NCBI GenBank assembly: GCA_000320605.2
Contig: KB445801.1
Location: forward strand, 441,371-505,370
DNA length: 64,000 nucleotides
Direction of reading: 5' to 3'
Source: Gelatoporia subvermispora B
Taxonomy: Eukaryota; Basidiomycota; Agaricomycetes; Polyporales; Gelatoporiaceae
Position 1 is the stretch's first letter; each line of letters opens with the position of its first letter. A model generated the notes under the pieces. The model saw only the letters and a list, made by a program, of their open reading frames with translations, did no database searches and was not told where the DNA came from. This document shows, piece by piece, positions 34,201 to 47,703 of this stretch. The position numbers and the translations under genes are program-made.

Positions 34201-37200
34201 ACTGACCGACCTCGTGAAACGGTCGGAATAGTTCGTCTTCCCACCCTTGACCTTCCTCTAGGTAATCTTCTTCGCTCCCAAACAACAGCTCGAGTAGCTG
34301 AGCTACGCTCTTGTGATGCTTCTTGTTAGTTAGGACATGTAGCTCCAAGGCCGCGAGCTCGAGGATCCAGGACCGTAGCCGGAGGAAGGAGGCCAGGTCC
34401 GTCACGGTTGTGGTGACACGCGAACTATCGCTGTACATAACCTCGATGAACGGTTCCCTTTCTGTGATTGGGGCTTTGAAGGGTACCGCGGCGAGGTGGC
34501 GGGTGAAGAAGTCTTCTCGAGTCCGTAGATAACGCATGACGGGCTCAGACGTCCGGGGATGCTTGCAGAGCTGATGGACCAGATGATAACCGCGTTGGGC
34601 AAGAGCGGGCAGCGTGACAAAAAGTGGTTGGACGGCAATTTGATGGCGGCGACTTTTGCCTTTCAGTCGCGGGATACCGGCGTTCAGCATATCGAGGACC
34701 GAATGGATGCAAGAGCGTCTTGCGCCAAGGGCGTGAGGATCTTGTATTTGCGCCTCAGCAGAAGCAGATCCGAACAACAAGAAGTGTGCGACGTTAGGAT
34801 ATGGACGTGTCGAGTCGGTGTTCTGAACGAGCAAGTCAAGAAGAGCCACACGGACGGCCTGGGTGAGCAGGTCCGATGTCTCGTCCAGGTCTAGCGCACC
34901 CGCACCCGTTCTCTGTTCGGCCTCTGTCTCCGCGGCTTCCACGTCCTCAAAGACCTCCATGTCCAAGATCTTCTGGAAGCCATCGAGAATCCTCAACGAC
35001 TCATCGCTGCGATCGATGAGGAGCGCAAGCTGGGGGTGAGAGGGAGAGTTTGCCAGAGCCGTGAGGATCTTTATGCTAAGCAGGACCAGCTCCTGGTGCT
35101 TGGGGTACACAGCGTAAGCAGCAATGGCCGGGACATGCTCGCGGGAGAAGGTAAGTGCTTGCTCGAGCCGGATGAAATAAGCAGTCGGCGGCACCTCACC
35201 CGTGATAGCGGGCTCATTCGCCTCCGAAAGCAATGGGATAAGGACATCGAGGAAGATGTCCTGGATTTCAAGGACTCGGTGAATGATGCGAAGGACTCGG
35301 ATGATCGTACTTCTGAAGTAGGGCTCCTCTTCTGCAAGACCTCGCTCGTATCCATTGATCCCGTCGACCAGGTATGAGAGGACATTAGTTTGAAGAGGCG
35401 ATGAAGTCAAGAGTCGCTTCATCATGTCATAGCCAGGATGGGTCGCAAGCTGCAAGATGCCATCTCCCTTAGGCTGCAGCTCCTCGACGTTCGCTGTCAG
35501 GGATTCCAGATCGTAGCTTGCCAGACAGCGCTCAATGAAGCACAGGCAGAGATCGTTCATGCGCCAGCGATCCATGGGTCGGAGATATTCTCGGGTCGAG
35601 ATCCTGGTGAAGACGTTGTCAACCACAAACGCGGTAAACGGCCCGATGCCTGGCGTGCGGTACGGGTGACCCAATGCTTCGGGTATGGTATTCATTGGTT
35701 CCGCGTCTGCGATGAGGTTCTTGATGGGCACGCGTTTGGGTGTGTGTATGAGCGTTGCGAGCAGTTTCAGGAACGGGATTGTCGCGGGGTACATCTTGTA
35801 CGCAGATTCCACCTCGTCCAACTCCACCTCGACCCCTTTGACGGCGGGTATTGGCGCGCCAGAGTGAATGCGCACGTTAATGACCTCGAGCCGCTCCATG
35901 AGCGTCCAGACAGACTTGCAGATCTCGACCCCCGGGATGCCCGCGCCAGGCTCGCAGAATGACGCAAGGGTATCGAAGATCGCGCCCTTCAGTTCCAAAG
36001 GAATACCTAATGGAATCAGGGAAACCAACGTGGGAATTGCACGGAATCGCGCATGGCTGCAGATTGTGACACGAACCGCCACGGACCAGGTGACCACAGT
36101 GGACAACAGATGGAGGAATGCTTGCGCGAGTAGGACATCCTGCGGCGTGAAGACCAGTTGCTGTGGCTGTGGCTGATGTTGGTGTTGCTGGTGTTGTTGC
36201 TGAGCGTGCCACTGCTGATTCTGGTCTCCGTGAGTTCCTGGCACCTGTGAGGAGGGCTGAGTGGGTCGAGCGCCTGTGCCAGTAGTCGCCCAAGAGTCGA
36301 GCAGACCAAAGATTGAGTTCCATGACACTGCAGGGCCGACGTTGAAATGTCCCGTGGTAGACGACGCGAGGGAACTCCCAGGGATGACTTCTGATCCGCC
36401 TCGCGCGAGGAAATTGTATGCTAGCTCGCTGCACTGTTGACCCTTGGCTAAGCCGGAGAGCATGTCGTAGAGTGCCATGGACATATCGAGGTCGCGAGGC
36501 TGGGTCGACCACACTGCCCACTGTAGGAAGACAGGCAGCTTTCCAGAACTCCACTCCGCAGCCTGGCTGTATGTTGAGCGCTTGCCTTCAAGTACGACGC
36601 CGCTACCCCAGAATGGCAGGGCCCGCTCCGGAGGCAATGTCGAGTACAACAGCCCGATGAACGAGAAGAGCATAGCCATGTCGTTGCGTGGAGGAGCGGC
36701 GGGCTTCTCAGGCTCTGGTGCTGCGGGAAATCGTGTCGTAGACTGGCGGAATCCTCGGGTTCTCTCAGGACGAGTTCCAGCGAGGAGTAGATCCTCCTGC
36801 CTCTGCTTGATCTTGCGGAGCTCTGAGGATGCGTAGTGGATCATTGAGCGCACGAGCGCCTCAAATGTCTCGAGGATCGCAGGCTTGAAGTCGTCCGCGG
36901 GTAGTTCCACCGGCTCCGATTCGGGCTGCGAGAGTAACGCTGCTGCGTATGACACCGGTGGGTACGCCGCCTGCTTCTTCTGCAGCTGCGCCACAGTGCG
37001 CAAGAGGTACGTGAAGCAATCGCCCTGGACCGCGTTCCAGATCTGCGTCTCCAGCTCGTCATTCTTGAACCCGTCCAGATTCTCAAGTGCAGGGTTCTGG
37101 TGGCGTGCCTCGGTGAGGAACAGCGTCCACTTTAGAAGTACCGCCGCCTTGACTCCCGGTTCCTTCCATTCCGTCGCGACGTCGAGCTTCTTCTTCATGT

Positions 37201-38197
37201 AGGAGATGAAAGGCGCGTCAGAAAGCATGGATTTTCGCGCCTTTGCGCCAGGAGTATCTGGGCCGACGAGATCGAATGCGGCGAGAACGGTGGGTAGGAT
37301 GTAGTAGGTCATTGGATGGCGATAGTTTGCCTCGAGCCAGTCGATCATCTTCTTCACGTCTGAGGAACCTAGGAAGCCCATGCGTCCCATGGTGTATAGT
37401 GCAACAGCGAGGTCTTGCCGCTCGAACCTCAGTGCATCGCATCTCGCATTCAGGACGTCTGCACCAAGGGTTCCGGCAGCATCTACGAACTGCCTCAGCT
37501 CACGCAAGTAACCAGGGCACGAGCTTACTCACTTTGTGCGGAAGGAACCATGGTCTCACTGCGCGCGTTCTGTCGCGCCATTTGCGCCTTCGCAAGCACG
37601 TTCCCCAAGTTGTGGATCTCCTGGAACACCTTCGATGGGAGAGACAGCCCTCCTGCTGCAGGCACCAGCTGCGTGCGCACAAAATAGTCCACCCTCTCGT
37701 AGATCGGCGGCATGCCACTCGATTCTGAGGCCTCCGCAGCCTCGAAGATGAGCCTAAGGCACTCCGCGAGCTGCCGCCGCCTGTCGTGGTATTCAAAGAT
37801 AGTCGCCTCGACGGTAGCCTGTTGATTCATATTGGGGTTCTGCGAGACCACGTCGTGCAGTAGGCCCGCGACATAGCGCTCCGAGCAGTCAAGTTGTTGC
37901 GAGATGAAGATGACTTGGCGAGCAAAGTCTGCGTTCACCGCGAGCGAGCGGCCGTTCACTACAACCTTGCCTGCAATGCCGTTCAGTGTGCTCTCCAGTT
38001 GTGTGACCCCGACATCAAGGCTTACCAGTCTCGACTTCGCGTTGCTCTTGCGGACTCCGTGGACCAACATCGAATAGGTTGACTAGCTGTGGCTTGTGCG
38101 CCATCAGCTCTTCGAAGAACTCCTGCTCGCCATTTTGCAGACCGCGCCCACGAAACGCGGAGAGGATGAGTGTGCGCAGGTGCGCGAGAGATGCCAT
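31203..38197 (-). CDS. NUP192: Inner-ring nucleoporin Nup192/NUP205
   Basis: A large alpha-solenoid scaffold of the nuclear pore inner ring. Exon 1 (from ATG 38197) reads LRTLILSAFRGRG and EEFFEELMAHKPQLVNLFD-like text, then a 53-nt intron leads to GKVVVNGRSLAVN. A very long exon (about 37,500 to below 33,100) carries YYILPTVLAAFDLVGPD, GVEVELDEVESAYKMYPAT, PAISWNSIF-like and TMRYLRT-like (VMRYLRTREDFF) NUP205 blocks. Smaller exons follow through 31,203 with YEAKMSLLNRMAQGRQGAE and LLLLLWRHLVFYAEGRH. The last exon ends in TGA at 31203-31205. A Gln/His-rich loop lies at about 36,150-36,230. The combination of length (about 2,000 residues), start block and C-terminal WRHL block fits the family. 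Intron positions in the 3' third were not all fixed. Confidence 0.92.
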
Positions 38198-38420
38198 TGC
38201 CGCAAACACGGCTTTGGCGCGAGTAATGGGGATGAAGGTGGAGAGAGGGGAGGAAGCTGGTTGAAGGTCGCGAGCGCCGGGGCCAACGCGTCGAGGCGCG
38301 TGTCGAGCGCGTCTCACGACTTGCAAGTCGACGGCTATGGTCGGTGACTTCTAGGCTTCTATCTCATAGGGTCCGCATGCAGTGTGCCGCACTCGCAAGA
38401 TACTCTCTTTTACTGCAACC
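38198..38420. promoter_or_regulatory. Shared promoter, NUP192 / NAA30
   Basis: Only 223 bp separate the two divergent start codons, so the promoters must overlap or share elements. No TATA box was seen. Confidence 0.6.
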
Positions 38421-39238
38421 ATGAGCTCGATCGTATACCGGCAGTACACGGGCGAGTCTGATTTACCTCACATAATGGCTCTCGTCCAACACGAACTCAG
38501 CGAGCCGTATATAATCTACACCTACCGGTACTTTCTGCATCAGTGGTGAGTGCCCTATCACACATATGCGTTTCATCTCCTGTTAATCTGTTCGGCATTA
38601 GGCCACAACTGTCGTTTCTAGTGAGTTAGTCTGGAGGCTGTACGTCGATGTGCATAACCCTTATCTACAGGCATATCCGGACGACTCGTCTGACCCCGTT
38701 GGGGTTATCGTTTGCAAGCAGAGTATGCACAGAGATGTCACGAATCGTGGGTATATTGCTATGCTGAGTGTACACAGAAACTGGCGGAAACGGGGCATCG
38801 GTGAGTAATCTAGGTGACTGTATGCCCCACGACTGTCTAACAATACGATCAGCAAGCACTCTCGTCACAAAGACCATTGAAGCTATGAAGGCAGGCGGCG
38901 TCGAAGAGGTAAGTGAGCATGTTCGTCTTTGTCTTTGTCTCTGTTCAATTTAGTTGTCACCGCAGGTCGTGCTGGAGACTGAATTCGACAATGCTGCTGC
39001 TCTTGCGCTTTACGAGTCATTGGGTTTCATACGAGAAAAGCGGCTATACAGGTTCTACCTGAATGGGAAAGATGCCTTCCGTCTTGTGCTTGTGGTACCT
39101 TCGGCCACTGATGTCGACGACGAAGACGCCATCGAAGTTCGCCCCAGCACCCAGAAGCCGCTCTATCTCGCTCCCCCTCGCATGGTTCCCGTCCCGCCAG
39201 CATCGTACGACTCCGACGATGAGATCTCATCCCGGTGA
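38421..39238 (+). CDS. NAA30: NatC catalytic subunit, N-alpha-acetyltransferase 30
   Basis: GNAT-fold enzyme (yeast Mak3) that acetylates N-termini beginning Met-Leu, Met-Ile or similar on nascent chains. Five exons (38421-38545, 38602-38620, 38671-38800, 38853-38908, 38966-39238) give 200 aa. [20 protein letters not shown] and [18 protein letters not shown] open the protein. [20 protein letters not shown] contains the acetyl-CoA loop (R-x-x-G-x-A variant RKRGIA), and [20 protein letters not shown] with [20 protein letters not shown] closes the fold. The ~45-residue acidic/Pro tail is species-specific. Exon 2 is 19 nt. Confidence 0.95.
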
Positions 39239-40178
39239 AGCCTCATTATACTTTTCAGTATCCTAGTCCGGCATTCTTGCCCGTTATACGTGGAACTCCT
39301 GTACTGATTGTACTGTTATTGCACTCCTCTCTGTTATTGATTTGCTATGCAGCTGCATCACCCGTCAGTGCAATCGTCGATGCAAGAACAGATGATCATT
39401 TATTAGGTCCACCGGCCGGGGTGGACGCCCAGCCTTGGCTAACCACTCAAAATGAGAGGTGAGAGTATCCGAGTTAGCACATCATCAACACTCATACCAC
39501 ATATGCGCAACTTCTGTTGCGGCGTCTCAATGCCCCATTTTCTCTTCTCGGAGTCGCCTCCTTTGGTAGGAATGGTCTCTAAAATCGGGGATTATGGAGC
39601 TGCCTCGCCTTGCTGCGATTGTCTTCGTTTCAAAATACACGACTAAACGTAGCATACAACCTGCAGATTACCAGAGGCACACTCAGTAGGTTAGTCGCTG
39701 AGAAGTACGTTGTGTGCACAGGAGTTACAGCCTCCCTGACACGGAGCCCGCATCACCGGAACGCTGAGTGACGTTTGACCAAAAGGCGACGTGTCGCAAC
39801 GTGTAGAGCTGAGGTCATGCCAGCAAATTGAGGATAGAATGACGAGCAGCAGGAAGATTCTCCGGTACAGAGCTGATGCATGAAGACAGCATCTCCGCAT
39901 TCCATGACGGTTTTCATCACAAGACCTGCTGAGAACACGCGTGCGACGTGGCAAAGTGCTGCAGAGCGCGAGACGCGCACGCGAAGAGACGATGAGGACC
40001 CCGGATACTCCAATGGTCGCGAATATTCCGTCAGTTTCCAGCGACCGCGCCCCATCGGTAACCTTTGTAATGGGCCAAATTGTGACTACAGGCTAGTGCT
40101 TACCGTGGAAAAGTATTAGTATTACCTTTGCCTTTGGCGCCGCTCAGAGTTTACGGGGTCCGTGCACGCGACGAACGT
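39239..40178. other. Intergenic between NAA30 and KAR2
   Basis: About 0.9 kb of 3' flank of NAA30 and upstream sequence of KAR2. Short frames only; no motif, repeat or RNA gene recognised. Confidence 0.5.
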
Positions 40179-40188
40179 TGACGTGGCG
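40179..40188 (+). promoter_or_regulatory. UPRE-like site upstream of KAR2
   Basis: TGACGTGGCG lies 71 bp before the KAR2 ATG and matches the TGACGTG(G/A) core bound by XBP1/ATF6-type bZIP factors in the unfolded protein response. The match is seen directly; use by the fungal Hac1/Cib1-type factor is inference. Confidence 0.55.
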
Positions 40189-40204
40189 AGCTGAGCAGTC
40201 AACA

Positions 40205-40209
40205 TATAA
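40205..40209 (+). promoter_or_regulatory. TATA-like box of KAR2
   Basis: TATAA within ACATATAAGA, 50 bp before the start codon and 16 bp after the UPRE-like site. Position and context are plausible; it was not tested. Confidence 0.45.
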
Positions 40210-40258
40210 GACCGCCTGATTTCGGAGAGCAACGCATACAACATCTCCTCCCTCCACC

Positions 40259-42774
<2,516 letters not shown>

Positions 42775-43164
42775 GTTGTAGAACATGCATGTAGGGGACG
42801 GACGTGACGACTATTTACTTGTTTTCGGGACGCCAAAATAATTACACTAGGCATAACTAGACATCGAGAATAGATCTCGGCGTTGTGATTCTGCAGCGAT
42901 GGAAGCGATTGATACGGTCGTCGGCCTCGAGAAATGAAAGAAAACACAAAAAATAAGAGTACTCGTAAATCTCAGAATCTGAAGTATGAGGCCTAGAATG
43001 TGGCACTGCATCTGGTGGTTTGTCAGCGCATATCAGTCTAAATAGGAGCTCCTTGCGGATTGTCGATATGTGCCATTCACCACACGAGATCGATTAATCC
43101 ACGTTCAACTTAGCTGAGGAAGAAAGGGTGAGTGGACATCTGTACACGCACAGTAGCAGTACAC
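42775..43164. other. Convergent 3' flank of KAR2 and F-box gene
   Basis: 390 bp between two facing stop codons. Probably both 3' UTRs; AT-rich after KAR2. Nothing else seen. Confidence 0.5.
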
Positions 43165-44349
43165 TCACGCGTGCAGCTCGGTGCCATCAAACACTAGTGT
43201 CGTGTTGCGCTTGGTGAGCAAGCTGAAGACATCGGCAATCTTTTTCTTCACTCTGCGAGGTACGATATGTGCACCATCGCGACAGGTGCATTCTATCATC
43301 ACGCGAATTCTCTGAAATATAATGCCTCGAGTGCTCTGCCGAGTCAGGACGCGAGCGAGAAAATCGAAATCCAGGAGTAAACGCCTGATATCGGCGCGGC
43401 TGTTAAAAGAAAAGTGTTCATCACAGCAGAACCTGAGCTGCAGCTCGCCTATCGTCGCTTGGGTAATGGAAGTCAGCACCATGATATAGTGCTGAATTCG
43501 ATTAATCGTGGTCGACAGGTGCAAGCTCTGAACGGAAGGACAGTCCCGGAGGATCCTATAGCTGTGAGAATCTGGCAGCTCATCAGCATTGATCCTACTT
43601 GTCAGTGGCGATATCAACTGACCATAATCGTCGCAATGTAGGTCTTCTATGTGTACCTTGATCGCCTTTAAGAGTGGGCAGCCCTTGAGTGTAGAGATGA
43701 TAATCGGCAATGTGCGTATCTCCTCCCGATTGCCGCATCGCACTTGCAAGGTACGCAACGTGCCCATCGAGGGTAGAAACATAGGGTGGTCTATGACGCC
43801 TGCATTATGATCGACCTTCTTTATCTCCTCGTGCTCCAACAACTCAGCGTACGAGGGCCGGTGTGCGGTTACGAAGTCAAGCCGGTGGATATGTAATTCC
43901 TCTAGGTTGGGAAAGGATCCCAGGAAGTCTGCGACGTGGTTGAATTTGGCAAAATCGGGTGCGCAGGAAATGGTGAGCAGGATCACGGACTGGACGTCCG
44001 TAACTCTGAATGGCGTCTTGAAATAGATGGGTCCAAAGATAACCTCAAGCGACCTTAGCTTCGGTAGGTTCTGCAGTATAGAGTCAAAGCACTCGACATC
44101 CTCCAAGGTGCAAAACTCGATTTTGAGGTGCCGACCGCACGGTCCAATGTGTGTAGATGATCGGAGCATACATTCGAATTGTATCACACGTCCTTCCACG
44201 ACGCGCATCCGCCTGAACTTGTGGAAACGGCAGGCAGGTAACCATGCGCGACAAGCAAGGCTGCAGGCTTTCAGTGAAGTGACGTCTTCCTGCAAGTAGT
44301 CGATAATGCTATCCGTGAGTTCCAAAGGGAGGATGCGATGCCTGACCAT
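43165..44349 (-). CDS. F-box protein, paralogue 1
   Basis: A single-exon 394-aa protein with an N-terminal F-box-like motif: ILPLELTDSIIDYLQED, then LKACSLACRAWLPACRFHKF. F-box proteins dock substrates to SCF ubiquitin ligases through Skp1; the target is unknown. The rest is leucine-rich with irregular LRR-like repeats (LPKLRSLEV, FPNLEELHIHRLD, MGTLRTLQVRC, CPLLKAIKVHIED) and ends LTKRNTTLVFDGTELHA. It shares this plan and several short blocks with the genes at 56.6-57.8 kb and 58.5-59.7 kb, so they form one paralogous family. No introns, unlike paralogue 2. Confidence 0.8.
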   Translation of the reverse strand: MVRHRILPLELTDSIIDYLQEDVTSLKACSLACRAWLPACRFHKFRRMRVVEGRVIQFECMLRSSTHIGPCGRHLKIEFCTLEDVECFDSILQNLPKLRSLEVIFGPIYFKTPFRVTDVQSVILLTISCAPDFAKFNHVADFLGSFPNLEELHIHRLDFVTAHRPSYAELLEHEEIKKVDHNAGVIDHPMFLPSMGTLRTLQVRCGNREEIRTLPIIISTLKGCPLLKAIKVHIEDLHCDDYGQLISPLTSRINADELPDSHSYRILRDCPSVQSLHLSTTINRIQHYIMVLTSITQATIGELQLRFCCDEHFSFNSRADIRRLLLDFDFLARVLTRQSTRGIIFQRIRVMIECTCRDGAHIVPRRVKKKIADVFSLLTKRNTTLVFDGTELHA

Positions 44350-45055
44350 CTTCTGCTCTGCGTTTAAGGTATATTCTTATACCTGATGTGTTTCGGAAGT
44401 ACGCGCGCGGAGGCTAGACTCACCTCAGCCTCAAGATCGATCGAACTGACACCGTGGCACGTTGAGGTAGTAATCGTATGAAGTAGCAAGTATCGGTGTA
44501 TTGATTGTTGCTCAAAAGCGTTTTCAACATGCGCGCGTGAATTGGTTTGGCAACCCTTAGCTTGGCGCGACGAGCTCAAGAACTCGCGGCACGTGCCGTT
44601 AGCGCGACGCGCGACGAACGCGAACTTAACAGGCTTCCACGATCTGGCGATACTACGAACCCACGATGCACCACTGCCTCCAGAATATAGGAACATCTTG
44701 ATATCATTTTAGGCACTTTCCAAGGTGATACAAACGATCATTGCATCACTCTTCAACCTTTGGCATAAGCTGCGCTTGCAAAAACACGTCGCATCAAGTT
44801 CACTTCGATGACCCGCATTCGGAATCCGCAGGTATCCCCAAAAAGTGAGCGCGGGCAGTCCTCGCCGTTGGGGCACCATCTGTAGACGTTGCGCGCCGCG
44901 AATCGAGGTGAGCATCGTCCGCTGCGGTCACCCGCACACGCTCCGCGCATTCCATCACGTACTCCGCATCAACGAATCGGCGCACGCCTGCCGTCACTCC
45001 TGATTCCTTCCGCCGCCTTCACCGACCGGCAGATGCGAACAAAGATCGAACCGGG
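44350..45055. other. Intergenic, no supported gene
   Basis: About 0.7 kb upstream of the F-box gene and downstream of the TAG-interrupted gene. A minus-strand frame at 44,750-44,950 has a Cys-rich phrase (RWCPNGEDCP) that I could not place in a family. Confidence 0.4.
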
Positions 45056-45543
45056 TCACTCCTCCTGCGTCACGTCAAACGCCTCGAGCGCAGTCTCTCG
45101 CTCGGCAGGGGGTGCCGTCGTCCATGCATGTGCTTGCTGCACAAGGCGCAGCAGTGACTCCTGGAGATGAACTCCCTCCCGCACTCCACGATCTAGCTTG
45201 GCTTGCAGCTGCTCCCGATGGTCAGCCAACTCGAGTGTTGCGACACACAGGTTATGTCGCAGGAGTCATAGCACGTCACCAAACGGGTCCAGCCGCTCAG
45301 GTTCTTCAAATCAGTGGCACCGCGGAGGCCCATTTCCGGATCCTCAGCGGACACTGTCACATGACGTATTGTATCGGTTCGAGCGCATGCTCGCGAAGAT
45401 AATTTCAGCTGGTAAAGAAACGACAGACCGCTTTGCATCTCGCGCAAGGTATTCTGGGTCTACAATTGGAGAGAGTCTGGTTGGTGGAGAAACTCGTGAA
45501 TGTGCTCGCAGCAGCGGAGCGGACGGCAGGCGTGATCCGCCAT
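45056..45543 (-). pseudogene. Small coiled-coil protein gene with in-frame TAG
   Basis: I do not recognise the family. Exon 1 (45543-45280) and exon 2 (45229-45056) join in frame over a 50-nt GT-AG intron and would encode 145 residues if the TAG at 45460-45462 (codon 28) were sense. Before the stop: EHIHEFLHQPDSLQL. After it: TLREMQSGLSFLYQLKLSS, VSAEDPEMGLRG and LKNLSGW. Exon 2 is strongly coil-like: LADHREQLQAKLDRGVREG, LQESLLRLVQQAHAW, ERETALEAFDVTQEE, then TGA. No GT-AG intron in the right phase removes the TAG. Possibilities are a recent nonsense allele, a base error, or translation from the downstream ATG at codon 36. Confidence 0.45.
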
Positions 45544-47703
45544 TGTTTGTTGAGAGAAAAAAGGGAAGTGCAAGAGCGGTCTATCGTTTCTTTATCAGCT
45601 GTCACGGGGCCGCCTAGGATTGCGACATTCACCAACAGGTGCGTGCCCGGTTACAACCCGTGTGAGCCGGGCCTGCAGTCGACGTTGCGCTCGTCTGCGG
45701 CTGCTGCGGCTCTGCGTCCAGGACGACGAAAGTTTCTTACTATACCCACATGCTGTGCTTGGGATCTGGCCGTTCACGATGCCAAAGCGCGGCAAGGATC
45801 TGACTGGCCCAGACATCTATCGTCTCATTTAGCGTAAGTGCTCTCTTCGAAACTACCTCTAGAATGCCACTCGCGTACGTGAAGTGAACAGAACAACATC
45901 CTTCTTGGGAAAAGGTCTTCCGGAGAGCGATTGGAGGAGAAATAACCCATGATTTTTGGGTTGCGCAGTTGAGAAGACACATGCGCTGAGCCGGATACTG
46001 TACGTCATCTTTCTCTACCTGATAAAATTCCTTCCCTTCTAGGACGAGTGTACGATGGACTGTGGAGTGCAAGTTCCCCTGCACCATATCCACTTCAATC
46101 TTGCGCAGTGTCTAGGCACGAAACCACGGAGCCAAAGCGGTGGAGGTGGACCGTGTGAGATTTTATCGCCAAGTCGACCGGAAGAGGTAATATTTTGCTC
46201 AACAGGGTAATTCACATGTTGTCGCCACCTTTCACGAGTTGGTGCATGGTGCACCTTGCTTGCTTCCGATCCCCCGATCTCCATCACTGGGCATCGGAAA
46301 TCTGTCTGGTGCACCGCCGCCTCGATCCCTGTCGGCATCACGCCGGGCGACTTGCTCTATCCCAACACTTTCGATATGGTCAGAGGAGTTGCAGTCTCCG
46401 CATCCTTAGACTCAATCCTATGGTCTCCGAGACACTTTAACTGGCGCTCATCTGCGCGACGGTTTCCTGCAACAACAGCACTTTTGCGTTTCGCCGTTCC
46501 CTGCGTACTCTGAACTCCCAGCACCGTGTCCGCTTGACACGGCTGCTTCAATGTCTAGCCCCGCGCTCGCAACGAAGCGCCTGCAGTGATATATTGAGCA
46601 CGTGGAAACACAGGCTCGTTTGTGGCTGTGTCGTCTATGCCAGCGCAGGAAGACCTGATTCGTGCGTTCCCAGCGGAATGCAACTGTAGTGGGGTGGCTG
46701 TGAGCCAGGTTCTTGTGCAAGGCGCAAATAAACATACCCACAGTACTGCCGCGGCGGTAGCGCCAGAGCCAAAGATGGTGGGTCGGGTGGCTAACGTTGC
46801 CCGGAATGCGGAATCATGTTCAAGGACGCACCTATACTGCGCCCACAGGCCCGTGGCAGCCATTTGTGGAGCTACATGAGTTTGATGGCCCTCGGCGCTG
46901 TCATTGCTGATGTTGAATGGTACACGAGCCTTGGCAACTCCTATTAGATTGTGCAGTGGTCCCGTGCGATTACGCAGTATATACAGCTGGGCCATACAGT
47001 AGTACAGAACTCGGCGGTTCAACGTGAGGCTGGGACGGTTACTTTTATCCAATCTGCCTCAATGCAGACGGATTCGTGGGGAGGCAATTTATCCACTGGG
47101 ACCTGCAAACACCATCGAATATGCACCAACCCAGTGCGAAGTCCCTATTCACATAGCAAGGTCCTGGGCTTTGTCTTGAAGACTGCTCATGCAGTGACAC
47201 TCGCGGTCGAAAATCTCCGCCTGACTTTAGAAGCTTCAATCTGACGCTATGTGCTATGTGCACTATGGCTCATCGTGATTCCCCTCGAGTCTCGATTAGG
47301 ACTATTCCACTGTACACAGCTTTGCGACTGCACCTGATACTCTAGCCGGTCTTCGAGCCCACAACCGGCATGGGAATGGAGTCTGGCAGGTGCCCTGTTG
47401 TATCGCTTCTAGCGCGGCTCGTATCTACACATTGCTAGCGGCAAAGCCTGCCAAATTGCCAATCCCGAACGTCTGCGGGGCGCCCGGCGCTGCTGCATGC
47501 TAGACGCAGCAATTTAGTGACCCTCAGCCTTTTGTGCGTTGCTATATAGGTCAAGGCGCATGATGATGTTGCGTCGCCCTCATACTGAAGCTATCAGCGT
47601 TCCTACAGCACGCGGACTTCGCTAACATCTGTTTCTTCTCGCGTCCCTCGAACCCCACACGAATTACGCCACTCCAGCTTGTTCTACACTACAAAAATTG
47701 ACC
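45544..47703. other. Large intergenic region, no supported gene
   Basis: 2.2 kb. Several minus-strand frames of 80-165 codons overlap between 45,740 and 47,050, but they have stops, no consistent splicing and no motif that I trust. The final ~200 bp, with a CT-rich stretch, are the MFS transporter promoter. Confidence 0.45.

Noticed and set aside
44750..44950. Cys-rich phrase (YRWCPNGEDCP) suggestive of an IBR/RING finger
   Set aside because: Only three or four Cys with wrong spacing for RING or IBR, and no continuing domain in frame.
45740..46341. Minus-strand frames (QGNLHSTVHRTLVLEGKEFY) recalling the C-terminal part of a 2-oxoglutarate/Fe(II) oxygenase
   Set aside because: The His-x-Asp and Arg-x-Ser motifs could not be found in order, and stops break the frame.
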